Source: Paracoccaceae bacterium
GTDB lineage: Bacteria > Pseudomonadota > Alphaproteobacteria > Rhodobacterales > Rhodobacteraceae
DNA length: 64,000 nucleotides
NCBI GenBank assembly: GCA_019454225.1
Contig: CP075370.1
Location: 2,971,649 to 3,035,648 of the forward strand
Reading direction: 5' to 3'
Positions 52,975-64,000 of the stretch are shown one piece after another. A program made the position numbers and the translations under genes. The number at the start of each line of letters is the position of its first letter. The stretch's first letter is position 1. The notes beneath the pieces are model-generated. The model did not search any database, was not told the origin of the DNA, and worked only from the letters and a program-made list of their open reading frames with translations.

Positions 52975-53877
52975 TCACGCCAGCCCCCGCAGGGCGAAGG
53001 CAGATACCATCATGCCCGCCACATACATCACCACGCCCACGCCGTTGTACCAGGGCGCGCGGCCCTTCGGATCGCGGAACAGCACGCGCATCGCGGCGAT
53101 CTGGCCCAGCAGCAGCACGAACACCGCCAGCGCATGCCAGGGCTTGCCCCAGATCACCAGCAGCGGCACCACCACCGCCTGCGCCATGCCCATCACCGTG
53201 CAGGCCACCCGCGCCGCGACCTCAGGGCCCAGCACCACCGGCAGCGACCGCACGCCATGCTGGCGGTCCCCCTCCAGCGCCTTGAAATCGTTCAGCGTCA
53301 TGATGCCATGCGCGCCAAAGGCGTAAAGCGCGGCGATCGTGACGACCTCGAAGGCAGGCGCCCCCGCCGCCATCACCGCGGCCCCGGTGAACCAGGGCAG
53401 CCCCTCATAGCACAGGCCCACCAGCCCCGGACCCCACCAGCCGGACCGCTTCAGCCGCACCGGCTCGGCCGAATAGGCCCAGGCCGCCAGCACCCCGGCC
53501 ACCGTGGCGCCGAACCCCCAGGGCCCCAGCTGCCAGCCCACCGCCAGCGACAGCACCGACATCGCCAGCGCCACCCACAGTCCCCAGCGCCCCGGAATCC
53601 GCCCCGAGGGGATCGGGCGCTGCGGTTCGTTCACCGCGTCCACATGCCGGTCGCACCAGTCGTTCGCCGCCTGGCTCATCCCGCAGACGATGGGCCCGGC
53701 CAGCACGATGCCCAGCACCACCAGCCCCCAGTTCGCCGCGATGTCGCCGCCCGACGACACCACGCCGCACAGATAGGCCCACATCGGCGGGAACCAGGTG
53801 ATCGGTTTCAGCAGCGTCAGCAGGGCCCGGGGTTCGGGCAGGCGACGGGGCGACTGTAAGGCAAGCGATACGGTCAT
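52975..53877 (-). CDS. bchG: Bacteriochlorophyll synthase (prenyltransferase)
   Basis: 300-aa UbiA-type membrane enzyme esterifying bacteriochlorophyllide with a C20 alcohol. The Asp-rich motif NDWCDRHVDAVNEPQRPIPS and second motif TLNDFKALEGDRQHGVRSLP are intact, with about eight helices. N-terminus PEPRALLTLLKPITWFPPMW matches other BchG. A PpsR site ends 2 bp before the start codon and no clear ribosome site is visible. Confidence 0.95.
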   Translation of the reverse strand: MTVSLALQSPRRLPEPRALLTLLKPITWFPPMWAYLCGVVSSGGDIAANWGLVVLGIVLAGPIVCGMSQAANDWCDRHVDAVNEPQRPIPSGRIPGRWGLWVALAMSVLSLAVGWQLGPWGFGATVAGVLAAWAYSAEPVRLKRSGWWGPGLVGLCYEGLPWFTGAAVMAAGAPAFEVVTIAALYAFGAHGIMTLNDFKALEGDRQHGVRSLPVVLGPEVAARVACTVMGMAQAVVVPLLVIWGKPWHALAVFVLLLGQIAAMRVLFRDPKGRAPWYNGVGVVMYVAGMMVSAFALRGLA

Positions 53878-53878
53878 G

Positions 53879-53948
53879 TGTCAAGTAAACAGGACAGTCA
53901 CGAGTCGGGCAAGGGTGCTGGCGCCGCAGGTGTCAATTTTTCCTGACA
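53879..53948 (-). promoter_or_regulatory. Two PpsR/CrtJ sites upstream of bchG
   Basis: TGTCAAGTAAACAGGACA (53879-53896) and TGTCAATTTTTCCTGACA (53931-53948), both exact TGT-N12-ACA, separated by 34 bp in the 72-bp gap between bchJ and bchG. Such wide spacing would need looping or two independent dimers. Confidence 0.88.
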
Positions 53949-53949
53949 G

Positions 53950-54633
53950 TCAGGACCGGTAGACCGCGAACCGGCAGCAGGGCGCCCCCATGGCGGCGCA
54001 GCAGGTCTCCTCGACCCGCGCGCGCGGCCAGACCAGGCTGCGGAACAGCCGCTCGAACACCGCCACATGCCAGTGGCACAGCGGCGCGGGCGCCACCTCG
54101 CCCGCGATCAGCGGGTTCCGCGCGATCTCGAACACCAGCGGGCGCCGCGTGGCGATGCGGAACCCGCCGGACCCGGCGAAGGTCCAGGCGTGGCGGTCGA
54201 TGGCGGCGGCCAGCAGGCGCGCCCCGACCGCACCGGGCAACAGGCGCAGGCCCGTCCGGACCGGCGCCGGAATCCGGTGCAGCCGCACATAGTCGGCTAC
54301 CCCCTGCCCCGCCAGCCGCAGCAGCCCCGCCGCCTGGCCGGGCGCCAGCGCCCGCAGCGTGCGATGCACCGCCGCGGCCTCCGCCTCGGGCCACATGCCC
54401 GCATCGGGCGGCGGCGGCGCGACGCCCGCCTGCGCGAACACCTGGTCGCGGAACGCCCGCCCCGCGTGCCGGTCCAGCACCGGCACCAGTTGCAGCAGCG
54501 CGTTCGGCCCGATCAGGCCGACCGGCGCCGCCCCGGCGACAGGCGCCGCCGCCGACAGGTCAACCGGCAGGCTGGTCAAGGCTTTCCGCCATCTGCGCGC
54601 GCCCGCCGCCGCAGGCCATGGGTGCGGCGCCAT
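53950..54633 (-). CDS. bchJ: BchJ, V4R-domain protein of bacteriochlorophyll synthesis
   Basis: Up to 227 aa. The C-terminal V4R domain contains [12 protein letters not shown], and the end [17 protein letters not shown] has paired cysteines. Originally assigned as 4-vinyl reductase; later work on the family suggests an accessory or chaperone role. From the ATG at 54633 it overlaps bchE by 74 bp; a TTG at 54579 would give 209 aa and a 20-bp overlap, closer to known BchJ length, so the start is uncertain. Confidence 0.88.
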   Translation of the reverse strand: MAPHPWPAAAGARRWRKALTSLPVDLSAAAPVAGAAPVGLIGPNALLQLVPVLDRHAGRAFRDQVFAQAGVAPPPPDAGMWPEAEAAAVHRTLRALAPGQAAGLLRLAGQGVADYVRLHRIPAPVRTGLRLLPGAVGARLLAAAIDRHAWTFAGSGGFRIATRRPLVFEIARNPLIAGEVAPAPLCHWHVAVFERLFRSLVWPRARVEETCCAAMGAPCCRFAVYRS

Positions 54634-56242
54634 CCCCGGGCATCCGGAACGCCGCGCGTTCGGCCGCCCGTTCCTGCATCTGCGCCTTCACCGCCTCGCG
54701 CCGCTCGGCCGCCCGTGCGGCACGGTCGGCGCTGGCCTCCCAGTCGGCCATCTGCGCCTCGGCGATGGTGCGCGTCTCGTCGAAGTGGAAATCGACCTTG
54801 CCCTTGGTCTGCGGTCCCCAGTAGCCCGCCTTGCCAAGGTCATAGAACGTGCGCCCCACACCCGCCTTCAGAAAGGCCTTCAGGCATCCCAGCAGATAGC
54901 GGCGGCGGTACCCGGTGCCGCGCCAGGGATAGTGGAACAGCGCCTTGCGCATGTAGAACCGGCGGTAGTTCTTCATCACCCCGTCCAGCAGTTCCCCCCG
55001 CGTCATCGCGGCCGGCTTCATGATCGGCGTGACGAAGTTGTATTTCGAGAAGTCGAACACCTCGACCTGGTCGCGGATGTCCTGGAACAGCGGCGTGAAG
55101 GGCCAGGGCGTGTACATCGACCAGTTGGCAAGGTCGGGCTGCCAGTCCCAGGCCATCTGGAAGGTTTCCTCCAGCGTCTCGGGCGTCTCGTTGTCCAGCC
55201 CCACGATGAACTGCGCCTCGGTGAAGATGTCGGCCTCGCGCAGCAGGCGGATCGCCTCCTTGTTCTGCGCGACCGTGGTTTCCTTGTTGAACAGGTCCAG
55301 CTTCATCTGCGCCGCCGCCTCGGTGCCCAGCGAGACATGCACAAGCCCGGCCTGCCGGTAGAACTTCAGCAGGTCGCGGTCGCGCCAGATGTCGGTGACG
55401 CGGGTGTTGATGCCCCATTGCACCCGATCGGGCAGGCCGCGCGCGATCAGTTCCTCGCAGAACTGCACGAACTTCTTCTTGTTGATCGTCGGTTCCTCGT
55501 CCGCCAGGATGAAGAACCCGACGCCATGGTCGTTCACCAGACGCTCGATCTCGTCGACCACCTTCTTCGGGTCGCGCACCCGGTAGTCGCGCCAGAACTT
55601 CCACTGCGAACAGAACGAACAGGTGAACGGGCAGCCCCGCGCCATGTTCGGGATCGCGACACGGCGGTTCAGCGGAATGTAGGTGTATTTCTCCCAGTCG
55701 AGGATCGACCAGTCGGGGTCGATGGCGTCAAGGTCCTTGACCGTGCTGGCCGCCGGGGTGGCCACGATCTCGGCGCCCTCGCGAAAGGCGATGCCGCGCA
55801 GCTTGCGCCGGTCGGCGGGCCAGCGCCCCTCGCGCACCGCGATCGCCAGCGCCTGCATGATCTCCTCGCCCTCGCCGCGCACGATGACATCGACCCAGGG
55901 CGCCTCGGACAGGACCTGCCGGTACATGAAGGTCGCATGCACGCCCCCCAGCACGCGCAGCGCCTTCGGGCAGACCTCCTCGGCGATGCGCAACACCTCC
56001 TCGGCGGCATAGATCGACGGGGTGATGGCCGTGACGCCCACGATGTCGGGCGCAAGCGCGGCCAGACGCGCCCGCAGGTCGCCGGGGGAAAGGTGATGCG
56101 TCATCGCGTCGACGAAATGGATGTCATCGAATCCCGCCCGGCGCAGGTGTCCGGTCAGATAGGCGACCCAGGCGGGCGGCCAGTTGCCCGCGATCTCGGC
56201 GCCCCCGGAATGGTAGTTCGGATGGACAAAGACGATCCGCAT
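54560..56242 (-). CDS. bchE: Mg-protoporphyrin IX monomethyl ester oxidative cyclase, anaerobic
   Basis: 560-aa B12-binding radical-SAM enzyme that forms ring E without oxygen. The N-terminal cobalamin-binding fold is followed by the radical-SAM cluster motif CPFTCSFC (Cys 204, 208, 211), then [20 protein letters not shown]. No aerobic cyclase gene (acsF) is in the window. Upstream are a PpsR site and an FNR-type box, fitting an oxygen-repressed gene. Ribosome site GGAGGG. Confidence 0.97.
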   Translation of the reverse strand: MRIVFVHPNYHSGGAEIAGNWPPAWVAYLTGHLRRAGFDDIHFVDAMTHHLSPGDLRARLAALAPDIVGVTAITPSIYAAEEVLRIAEEVCPKALRVLGGVHATFMYRQVLSEAPWVDVIVRGEGEEIMQALAIAVREGRWPADRRKLRGIAFREGAEIVATPAASTVKDLDAIDPDWSILDWEKYTYIPLNRRVAIPNMARGCPFTCSFCSQWKFWRDYRVRDPKKVVDEIERLVNDHGVGFFILADEEPTINKKKFVQFCEELIARGLPDRVQWGINTRVTDIWRDRDLLKFYRQAGLVHVSLGTEAAAQMKLDLFNKETTVAQNKEAIRLLREADIFTEAQFIVGLDNETPETLEETFQMAWDWQPDLANWSMYTPWPFTPLFQDIRDQVEVFDFSKYNFVTPIMKPAAMTRGELLDGVMKNYRRFYMRKALFHYPWRGTGYRRRYLLGCLKAFLKAGVGRTFYDLGKAGYWGPQTKGKVDFHFDETRTIAEAQMADWEASADRAARAAERREAVKAQMQERAAERAAFRMPGDGAAPMACGGGRAQMAESLDQPAG

Positions 56243-56259
56243 GGCGCCCTCCGCATGAC

Positions 56260-56277
56260 TGTCAAGTCAGGTTGACA
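56260..56277 (-). promoter_or_regulatory. PpsR/CrtJ site upstream of bchE
   Basis: TGTCAAGTCAGGTTGACA, exact TGT-N12-ACA, 17 bp before the bchE start codon. If FNR activates from the box at 56297-56310 with usual spacing, this site would cover the -10 region. Confidence 0.9.
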
Positions 56278-56296
56278 GTTTGGCGACGCATCGGGA

Positions 56297-56310
56297 TTGA
56301 CATGGATCAA
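56297..56310 (-). promoter_or_regulatory. FNR/FnrL box upstream of bchE
   Basis: TTGACATGGATCAA matches the TTGAT-N4-ATCAA consensus at nine of ten defined positions, 55-68 bp before the bchE ATG. FnrL control of bchE is known in R. sphaeroides. Spacing predicts a class II promoter with transcription start near 56262. Confidence 0.85.
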
Positions 56311-56353
56311 TCCGGCCCTGCCGGGGACCGAAATCTTGACGATTGATGAATCC

Positions 56354-56375
56354 GAAATCGCAAGTGACTGATTTC
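56354..56375. promoter_or_regulatory. GAAATC-N10-GATTTC dyad between ppsR and bchE
   Basis: Perfect 6-bp inverted repeat about 115 bp upstream of bchE and just past the ppsR 3' end; CCGAAATC also occurs once more at about 56327-56334. Binding partner unknown. Confidence 0.35.
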
Positions 56376-56388
56376 ATGGGAACGGACA

Positions 56389-56411
56389 GGGCGTCCCACG
56401 ATGGGACGCCC
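56389..56411 (-). terminator. ppsR downstream hairpin
   Basis: Arms GGGCGTCCCA and TGGGACGCCC with a 3-base loop begin 21 bp after the ppsR stop. No strong T-run follows on the minus strand; a terminator or mRNA-stabilising stem. Confidence 0.6.
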
Positions 56412-56432
56412 CAGCAGCGCGACCGCCGCGCC

Positions 56433-57830
56433 CTATTCCTCGCCCTTGCTCAGCAACCCGTACTTGCGCAGCTTCACATACAGCGACTGGCGCGACAGGC
56501 CCAGCATCTCGGCCGCCGCGACGCGGTTGTTCCGCGTCAGTTCCACCGCCGTCTCGATGCACATCCGTTCGACCACGTCGGCCGTCTCGGCCACGATGTC
56601 CTTCAGCTTGGCCGATCCGACCAGCTCGACCACCGAACTCGACCCGTCCTCGGTTCCGCCCAGCCCGCTGCGCCGCATCGCCTCGGCCCGGCTGGCATCG
56701 CGCACCACAAGGGCCAGCACCGGCTGCGGCCGGTCGTTCAGCCAGGTCGCCGAAATCTCCACCGCCACCTGCGCCTGGAACATCGTCACCAGCCGCGTCG
56801 CATACATCCGCATCCGTCCGGTGCGCTTGGCGTTCTCGATCAGCACCTTCAGGTCGACCGCCCCGCGCAGCAGGAAATCGGCCAGCGAACGCCCCCGCAC
56901 GGCGGCCAGCCCTGAACTGTCGGTCATGTTCAGGAAGGATTCGTTCGCGCCGCGGATCAGCCCGTCGCGGTCGGCGAACACGATGCCGTCCACCCCCTCG
57001 GCATAGAGCCGCCCCAGCGCGTCGCCCAGCTCGTCCGCCGCCGGGCGCACCTGTTCCACGACATCCAGCCGGCACAGCAGCAGCCGCTCGCCCGCGGCAC
57101 GGAACACCAGCGGAACCATCATCACCCGCTTCTGGCTGCGCCGGGCCTGCATCTCGATCGGGGTGGCCGCATCCGCCGTCGCAAGGCTCGCCATGGTTTC
57201 CAGCAGCTCGCCGCGCCGACGCCCCACGAACTCCTGCGCGACCGCCGCCCCCAGAAGCTCGTTGCGGGTGCCGCCCAGGAGGTTCGCGGCCACCTGGTTC
57301 AGGTCGGCAATCCGGCCCGTCGCCATCGACACCAGCAGAATGGCGTCGCGCGTCATCTCCATCAGCACACGATAGCGCGTGTCGATCTCGCGCTGCGCCT
57401 CATAGTCCTTTTCCAGCGCCAGCTGCACCGACACCAGCTTCTGCTGGATCTCGGCGATGGCCCGCATGTCGCGGCCCAGCATCAGCACCGATTCATCCCC
57501 CGGCAGGCGGTGCAGCGCATAGCGCACCGGAAAGCCTGCGTTGACCGCATCCTCATGCGTGATCTCGACGGCCAGCGAGGTGCCTTCCGGCGCCTCGTGC
57601 AGCTGGGTCAGGCGGCGGTCGAGCTTCTGCACGCTCTCGGGCGTCAGAAGCTCCCGAACCTGGCGGCCGACCCAGGTTTCAAGCTGCCCGAAGGACCGGT
57701 GATGTTCATTCACGAGAACCGAGATGACCGCGCCGTCGCGGGTCACATGGAGTGCGATATCCGACGCGGTCGATATGACCTCCGCCAGAAGATCGGGCGC
57801 GAGCATGGGTATCGACCCGCCGCTCAACAT
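56433..57830 (-). CDS. ppsR: PpsR/CrtJ, redox-responsive repressor of photosynthesis genes
   Basis: 465-aa repressor from the ATG at 57830. Two or three PAS domains, a Q-linker helix (QQKLVSVQLALEKDYEAQ), and a C-terminal FIS-type HTH (NNRVAAAEMLGLSRQSLYVK). The two redox cysteines are present: Cys 253 in LLLCRLDV between PAS domains (C251 in R. sphaeroides) and Cys 424 in the HTH (same number). This start makes the numbering coincide; an in-frame ATG lies 21 bp upstream. Binds TGT-N12-ACA sites listed here. Located between aerR and bchE as in relatives. Confidence 0.96.
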   Translation of the reverse strand: MLSGGSIPMLAPDLLAEVISTASDIALHVTRDGAVISVLVNEHHRSFGQLETWVGRQVRELLTPESVQKLDRRLTQLHEAPEGTSLAVEITHEDAVNAGFPVRYALHRLPGDESVLMLGRDMRAIAEIQQKLVSVQLALEKDYEAQREIDTRYRVLMEMTRDAILLVSMATGRIADLNQVAANLLGGTRNELLGAAVAQEFVGRRRGELLETMASLATADAATPIEMQARRSQKRVMMVPLVFRAAGERLLLCRLDVVEQVRPAADELGDALGRLYAEGVDGIVFADRDGLIRGANESFLNMTDSSGLAAVRGRSLADFLLRGAVDLKVLIENAKRTGRMRMYATRLVTMFQAQVAVEISATWLNDRPQPVLALVVRDASRAEAMRRSGLGGTEDGSSSVVELVGSAKLKDIVAETADVVERMCIETAVELTRNNRVAAAEMLGLSRQSLYVKLRKYGLLSKGEE

Positions 57831-57901
57831 CGCACTTCCGTTCTTCAACACAACATCCGATCGTCACGTGCCGCCTTTGTCCACCCGGGCGCCGGTGGCT
57901 T

Positions 57902-58717
57902 TCACGCCCGCTTCCGTGCCCTGACCTCTTCGCTTGCCCGCAGGCCACAGGCCGCCAGTGCCTGTCCGATATCCGTCGCTGCCGCGTCGGCCCCTACGGC
58001 GGAGGCCACGTCCGGCACCCTTTGCAGGATTCCGCCGCCGATCACCACACACAGGTCGTCCGGCCCAAGTACTCTAAGTGTTTCTACAAATCTGCCCAGT
58101 TGCGCAAGGTGGCTGCTTCCCGAAGCGGAAATCAGCGCACCGTCGAAGTGGATCGCGGCGAACAGCGCCGACAGTTCCGCGCGCGATGGCGCCAGCGCAA
58201 GCCGAACCGACACCCCGCAGCGGCGCAACTGGCCCAGCAGCACCAGCGCCCCCAGCGTGTGCTGTTCCCCCGGCGCCACGCACAGCAGCACGCAGGTCTC
58301 CCGCTCGGGCAGGGCGGCATCCGCCGTCCAGGCGGCGCCGATGGCGCGCAGCATCGACTGCAGCCGGGCCGAGGCCAGCGTCACCTCGGCGAACCCCAGC
58401 CGGTCGTCGAGCCATTCCTCGCCCAGCTGCGCCGCGGCCGCGGGGATGTAGAGGTCCGAGATCGCGGCGGGCGACACCTTCTGGCGCACCAGTTCGCGCA
58501 GGAACCCGCCCATCACCGCATCGTCGGCGGATGTGGAAGACCGCACGAGCGCTTCGAGAATCTCGGGGCGCATCACCATGTCCGCAGCACTGCGGCGCGC
58601 GGCCAGCAGTGCGACGACCCAGGATGCGAAATCGATCACCCCACCCTCCCCGGCTTTTCCCCGACGGGTCGGTCCCGGCGACGGATGCAGGTCGAAACTG
58701 TAACGCTGATCCTGCAT
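57902..58717 (-). CDS. ppaA: AerR/PpaA, cobalamin-binding antirepressor of PpsR
   Basis: 271-aa regulator that binds B12 and relieves PpsR repression in light or low oxygen. The C-terminal cobalamin fold has GEQHTLGALVLLGQL with ligand-candidate His 153; the N-terminal helical domain (LGEEWLDDRLGFAEVTLASA) is like methionine synthase cap regions. The start is MQDQRYSFDLHPSPG at 58717. A PpsR site 118 bp upstream suggests feedback. Transcribed toward ppsR with a 71-bp gap. Confidence 0.93.
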   Translation of the reverse strand: MQDQRYSFDLHPSPGPTRRGKAGEGGVIDFASWVVALLAARRSAADMVMRPEILEALVRSSTSADDAVMGGFLRELVRQKVSPAAISDLYIPAAAAQLGEEWLDDRLGFAEVTLASARLQSMLRAIGAAWTADAALPERETCVLLCVAPGEQHTLGALVLLGQLRRCGVSVRLALAPSRAELSALFAAIHFDGALISASGSSHLAQLGRFVETLRVLGPDDLCVVIGGGILQRVPDVASAVGADAAATDIGQALAACGLRASEEVRARKRA

Positions 58718-58834
58718 TCCACAAGCTCCGGCTGGATGCGGCAATCTGCTCGTCGATCTGCGCGGAAGGGCGACAACCGGGCGCGCGCAGCCCGCCCCCG
58801 TCTCGCCCCCAACAGTCGGACAGCCGGGCAGAAA

Positions 58835-58852
58835 TGTCAAAGCAAATTGACA
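58835..58852. promoter_or_regulatory. PpsR/CrtJ site upstream of aerR
   Basis: TGTCAAAGCAAATTGACA, exact TGT-N12-ACA and almost fully palindromic, in the divergent gap between aerR (118 bp away) and bchF. Confidence 0.88.
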
Positions 58853-58975
58853 CCCGACCACGGGAACAATCTGCGCGGCACGCGGAATCCATTCAACACA
58901 TTATTTTATAACGTCATTCTTGAATTGCAGAAACCAAGCGCATCCTTGGCGCCGAACCGCATCGGCCCCCCAAGG

Positions 58976-58993
58976 TGTAAGTTTTTATTGACA
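58976..58993. promoter_or_regulatory. PpsR/CrtJ site upstream of bchF
   Basis: TGTAAGTTTTTATTGACA, exact TGT-N12-ACA, ending 74 bp before ATG 59068 of bchF. Its TTGACA half can also serve as a -35 element. Paired with the site at 58835 across 123 bp of AT-rich DNA. Confidence 0.88.
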
Positions 58994-59067
58994 CATGGGG
59001 CCGCAGGGCTAGGCTTGTCCGGCGAGATGCCTGGATGACATCCCGACCGCCAATCCGAAAGCCCACG

Positions 59068-62393
<3,326 letters not shown>

Positions 62394-62404
<11 letters not shown>

Positions 62405-64000
62405 GACGAACATAAGGCCCGCCTACAGCGTGGTGATCGTCACGCTCGATGCGCATGCGGCAGGCCCGGCGGCCCGCATCGCGCCGCGCCTGCAGCGCGA
62501 TTTTCCGGGCCTCGTGGTCAGTGTCCATGCAGCCGCCGAATGGGCCGAGAATCCGGCGGCGCTGCTGCGGGCGCGGGATGCGGTGGACCATGCCGACCTC
62601 GTGGTCGCCAACCTGCTGTTCATCGAGGAACACATCCAGGCGATCCTGCCCAACCTTCAGGCCGCCCGTGACCGGGCCGACGCCTTTGTCGGCGTCATCG
62701 CCGACCCCTCCGTGGTCAAGCTGACCAGGATGGGCGATCTGGACATGGCCCGCCCGGCCACCGGCGTCATGGCCTTCCTGAAGAAGCTGCGCGGCAACGC
62801 CCAGCCCTCGGCCAGTTCGGGCGAAAGGCAGATGACGCTGCTGCGCCGCCTGCCAAAGATCCTGCGGTTCATCCCGGGCAAGGCGCAGGACCTGCGGGCA
62901 TGGTTCCTGTCGATGCAGTACTGGCTCGGCGGGTCGGACGACAACATCGAACAGATGATCCGCTTCCTGGTCGGTCGCTACGCGACCGTGGCGGGCTGGA
63001 AGGGCGCGGCGGCGAAGGCGCCGGTCGATTACCCCGATGTCGGCCTCTACCATCCGCGCCTGCCCGGCCGCATCACCACCCGCGCCGCAGACCTGCCGCG
63101 CCCGGCCGGGGCAAGGGGCACGGTGGGCCTGCTGCTGCTGCGCTCCTACATCCTCGCGTCGGACTGCACGCATTATGACGCGGTGATCGCCGCACTCGAG
63201 GCGCAGGGGCTGGCCGTGGTGCCCGCCTTCGCCGGGGGGCTCGACGGGCGCCCCGCGATCGACGCCTACTTCCGCGACACGCGCGGCACCCGGATCGACG
63301 CGCTTGTATCGCTGACCGGCTTTTCCATGGTGGGCGGCCCCGCCTACAACGACAGCCCCGCCGCCGTCGCCGCGCTGGCCGCGCTGGATGTGCCCTATGT
63401 CGCGGCGCATCCGCTGGAATTCCAGACCCTGGGGCAATGGGCGGCCTCGGGCGGCGGCCTTGGCCCGGTCGAAACCACCATGCTGGTCGCCCTGCCCGAA
63501 ATCGACGGCGCCACCAATCCCACGGTGTTCGCCGGGCGCCACGGGATGGATGGCTGCAACGGATGCGCGCGGCGCTGCCGCCCGGGCGCCGAGGCGCGCG
63601 CCATGGCGCCCTGCACCGAACGGATCGGCGTGCTGGCCGACAAGGTCGCCCGCCTGGTGCGGCTGCGCCGGTCGCGTGTCGCCGAACGCAGGGTCGCCGT
63701 GGTGCTCTACGGCTTTCCGCCGAACGCGGGCGCGGTGGGCAGCGCCGCCTACCTGTCGGTGTTCGAAAGCCTGTTCAACACGCTGCACGCGATGGCGGCC
63801 GAGGGCTATGCCCTGACCCCGCCCGCCACGGTCGAGGATCTGCGCGCGGCGGTCCTGACCCCGGCCCATGGCCAGGTAGCCGCCGTGGCCGCCCATGTGC
63901 CCGCCGACAGGATCGTGGCCGACTGTGCCTGGCTCGACGAGATCGAGGCCGTCTGGGGCCCCGCCCCGGGCCGCCAGCAATCCGACGGGCGCGGCGTCTT
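62394..64000 (+). CDS. bchH: Magnesium chelatase subunit H, 5' part
   Basis: First 535 codons of the large porphyrin-binding subunit that inserts Mg into protoporphyrin IX with BchI and Bch[61 protein letters not shown], and [20 protein letters not shown] are all CobN/BchH features. The frame stays open to the window edge, so about 55% of the roughly 1190-aa protein is missing. bchI and bchD are not in the window. Confidence 0.96.

Overview
The window is GC-rich alphaproteobacterial chromosome, almost certainly from a purple phototroph of the Rhodobacter group (Rhodobacteraceae). The evidence is a photosynthesis gene cluster holding pufQBALM followed by pufX, a gene known only from Rhodobacter-like genera, rather than pufC. 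Other pointers are dxs just downstream of pufX, the linked crtEF-bchCXYZ-pufQ superoperon, and an aerR/ppaA-ppsR pair. I cannot fix the genus from sequence alone.

Left part (1 to about 34.5 kb) is mostly housekeeping and accessory genes. They include guanine and 8-oxoguanine deaminases, an RraB-type protein, a histidinol-phosphatase-like enzyme, an XRE regulator with a strong terminator, a quinone oxidoreductase facing a LysR gene, a DUF1127 protein, a Bax-inhibitor-1 protein, a GNAT enzyme and ribosomal protein L33. Next come an unrecognised 806-aa acidic protein, the RNase P RNA (minus strand, 11462-11864), a cell-wall amidase with an excalibur lipoprotein, gatCA, a VOC protein, a ceramidase-like membrane protein, a UPF0173 hydrolase broken by one extra base, tadA and an RluB-type pseudouridine synthase. 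From 20266 to 25745 runs an envelope operon: a 27-aa membrane microprotein, XpaC-like, TelA-like, a DUF2927 lipoprotein, SPFH-GYF, and a zinc-ribbon membrane protein. It is followed by recJ, tRNA-Arg(CCG), an aminotransferase with a GntR gene, an ABC half-transporter, ygfZ and an M20 amidohydrolase.

Right part (34.6 kb to the end) is the photosynthesis cluster. On the minus strand, crtE-crtF-bchC-bchX-bchY-bchZ-pufQ-pufB-pufA-pufL-pufM-pufX-dxs form one long transcription path, with crtD-crtC diverging from crtE. Facing crtC is the minus-strand set bchE-bchJ-bchG-bch2(orf428)-bchP-idi-tspO, preceded by ppsR and aerR. bchF-bchN-bchB-bchH run on the plus strand off the right edge, so bchH is incomplete. 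Together these genes make bacteriochlorophyll a, spheroidene-type carotenoid precursors, the isoprenoid supply, the LH1 antenna and the reaction centre. The expected crtB, crtI, crtA, bchI, bchD and bchO block is not between tspO and idi.

Regulation can be read from the DNA. Nine perfect TGT-N12-ACA sites (the PpsR/CrtJ motif) lie upstream of bchC, crtE/crtD, bchG, bchE, aerR and bchF, and an FNR-type box sits upstream of bchE. Stable hairpins lie between pufQ and pufB, between pufA and pufL, and after pufX.

The most unusual non-coding signal is a family of intergenic repeats with an 11-bp period. It occurs at three separate convergent gene junctions (around 1470, 15721 and 28084).
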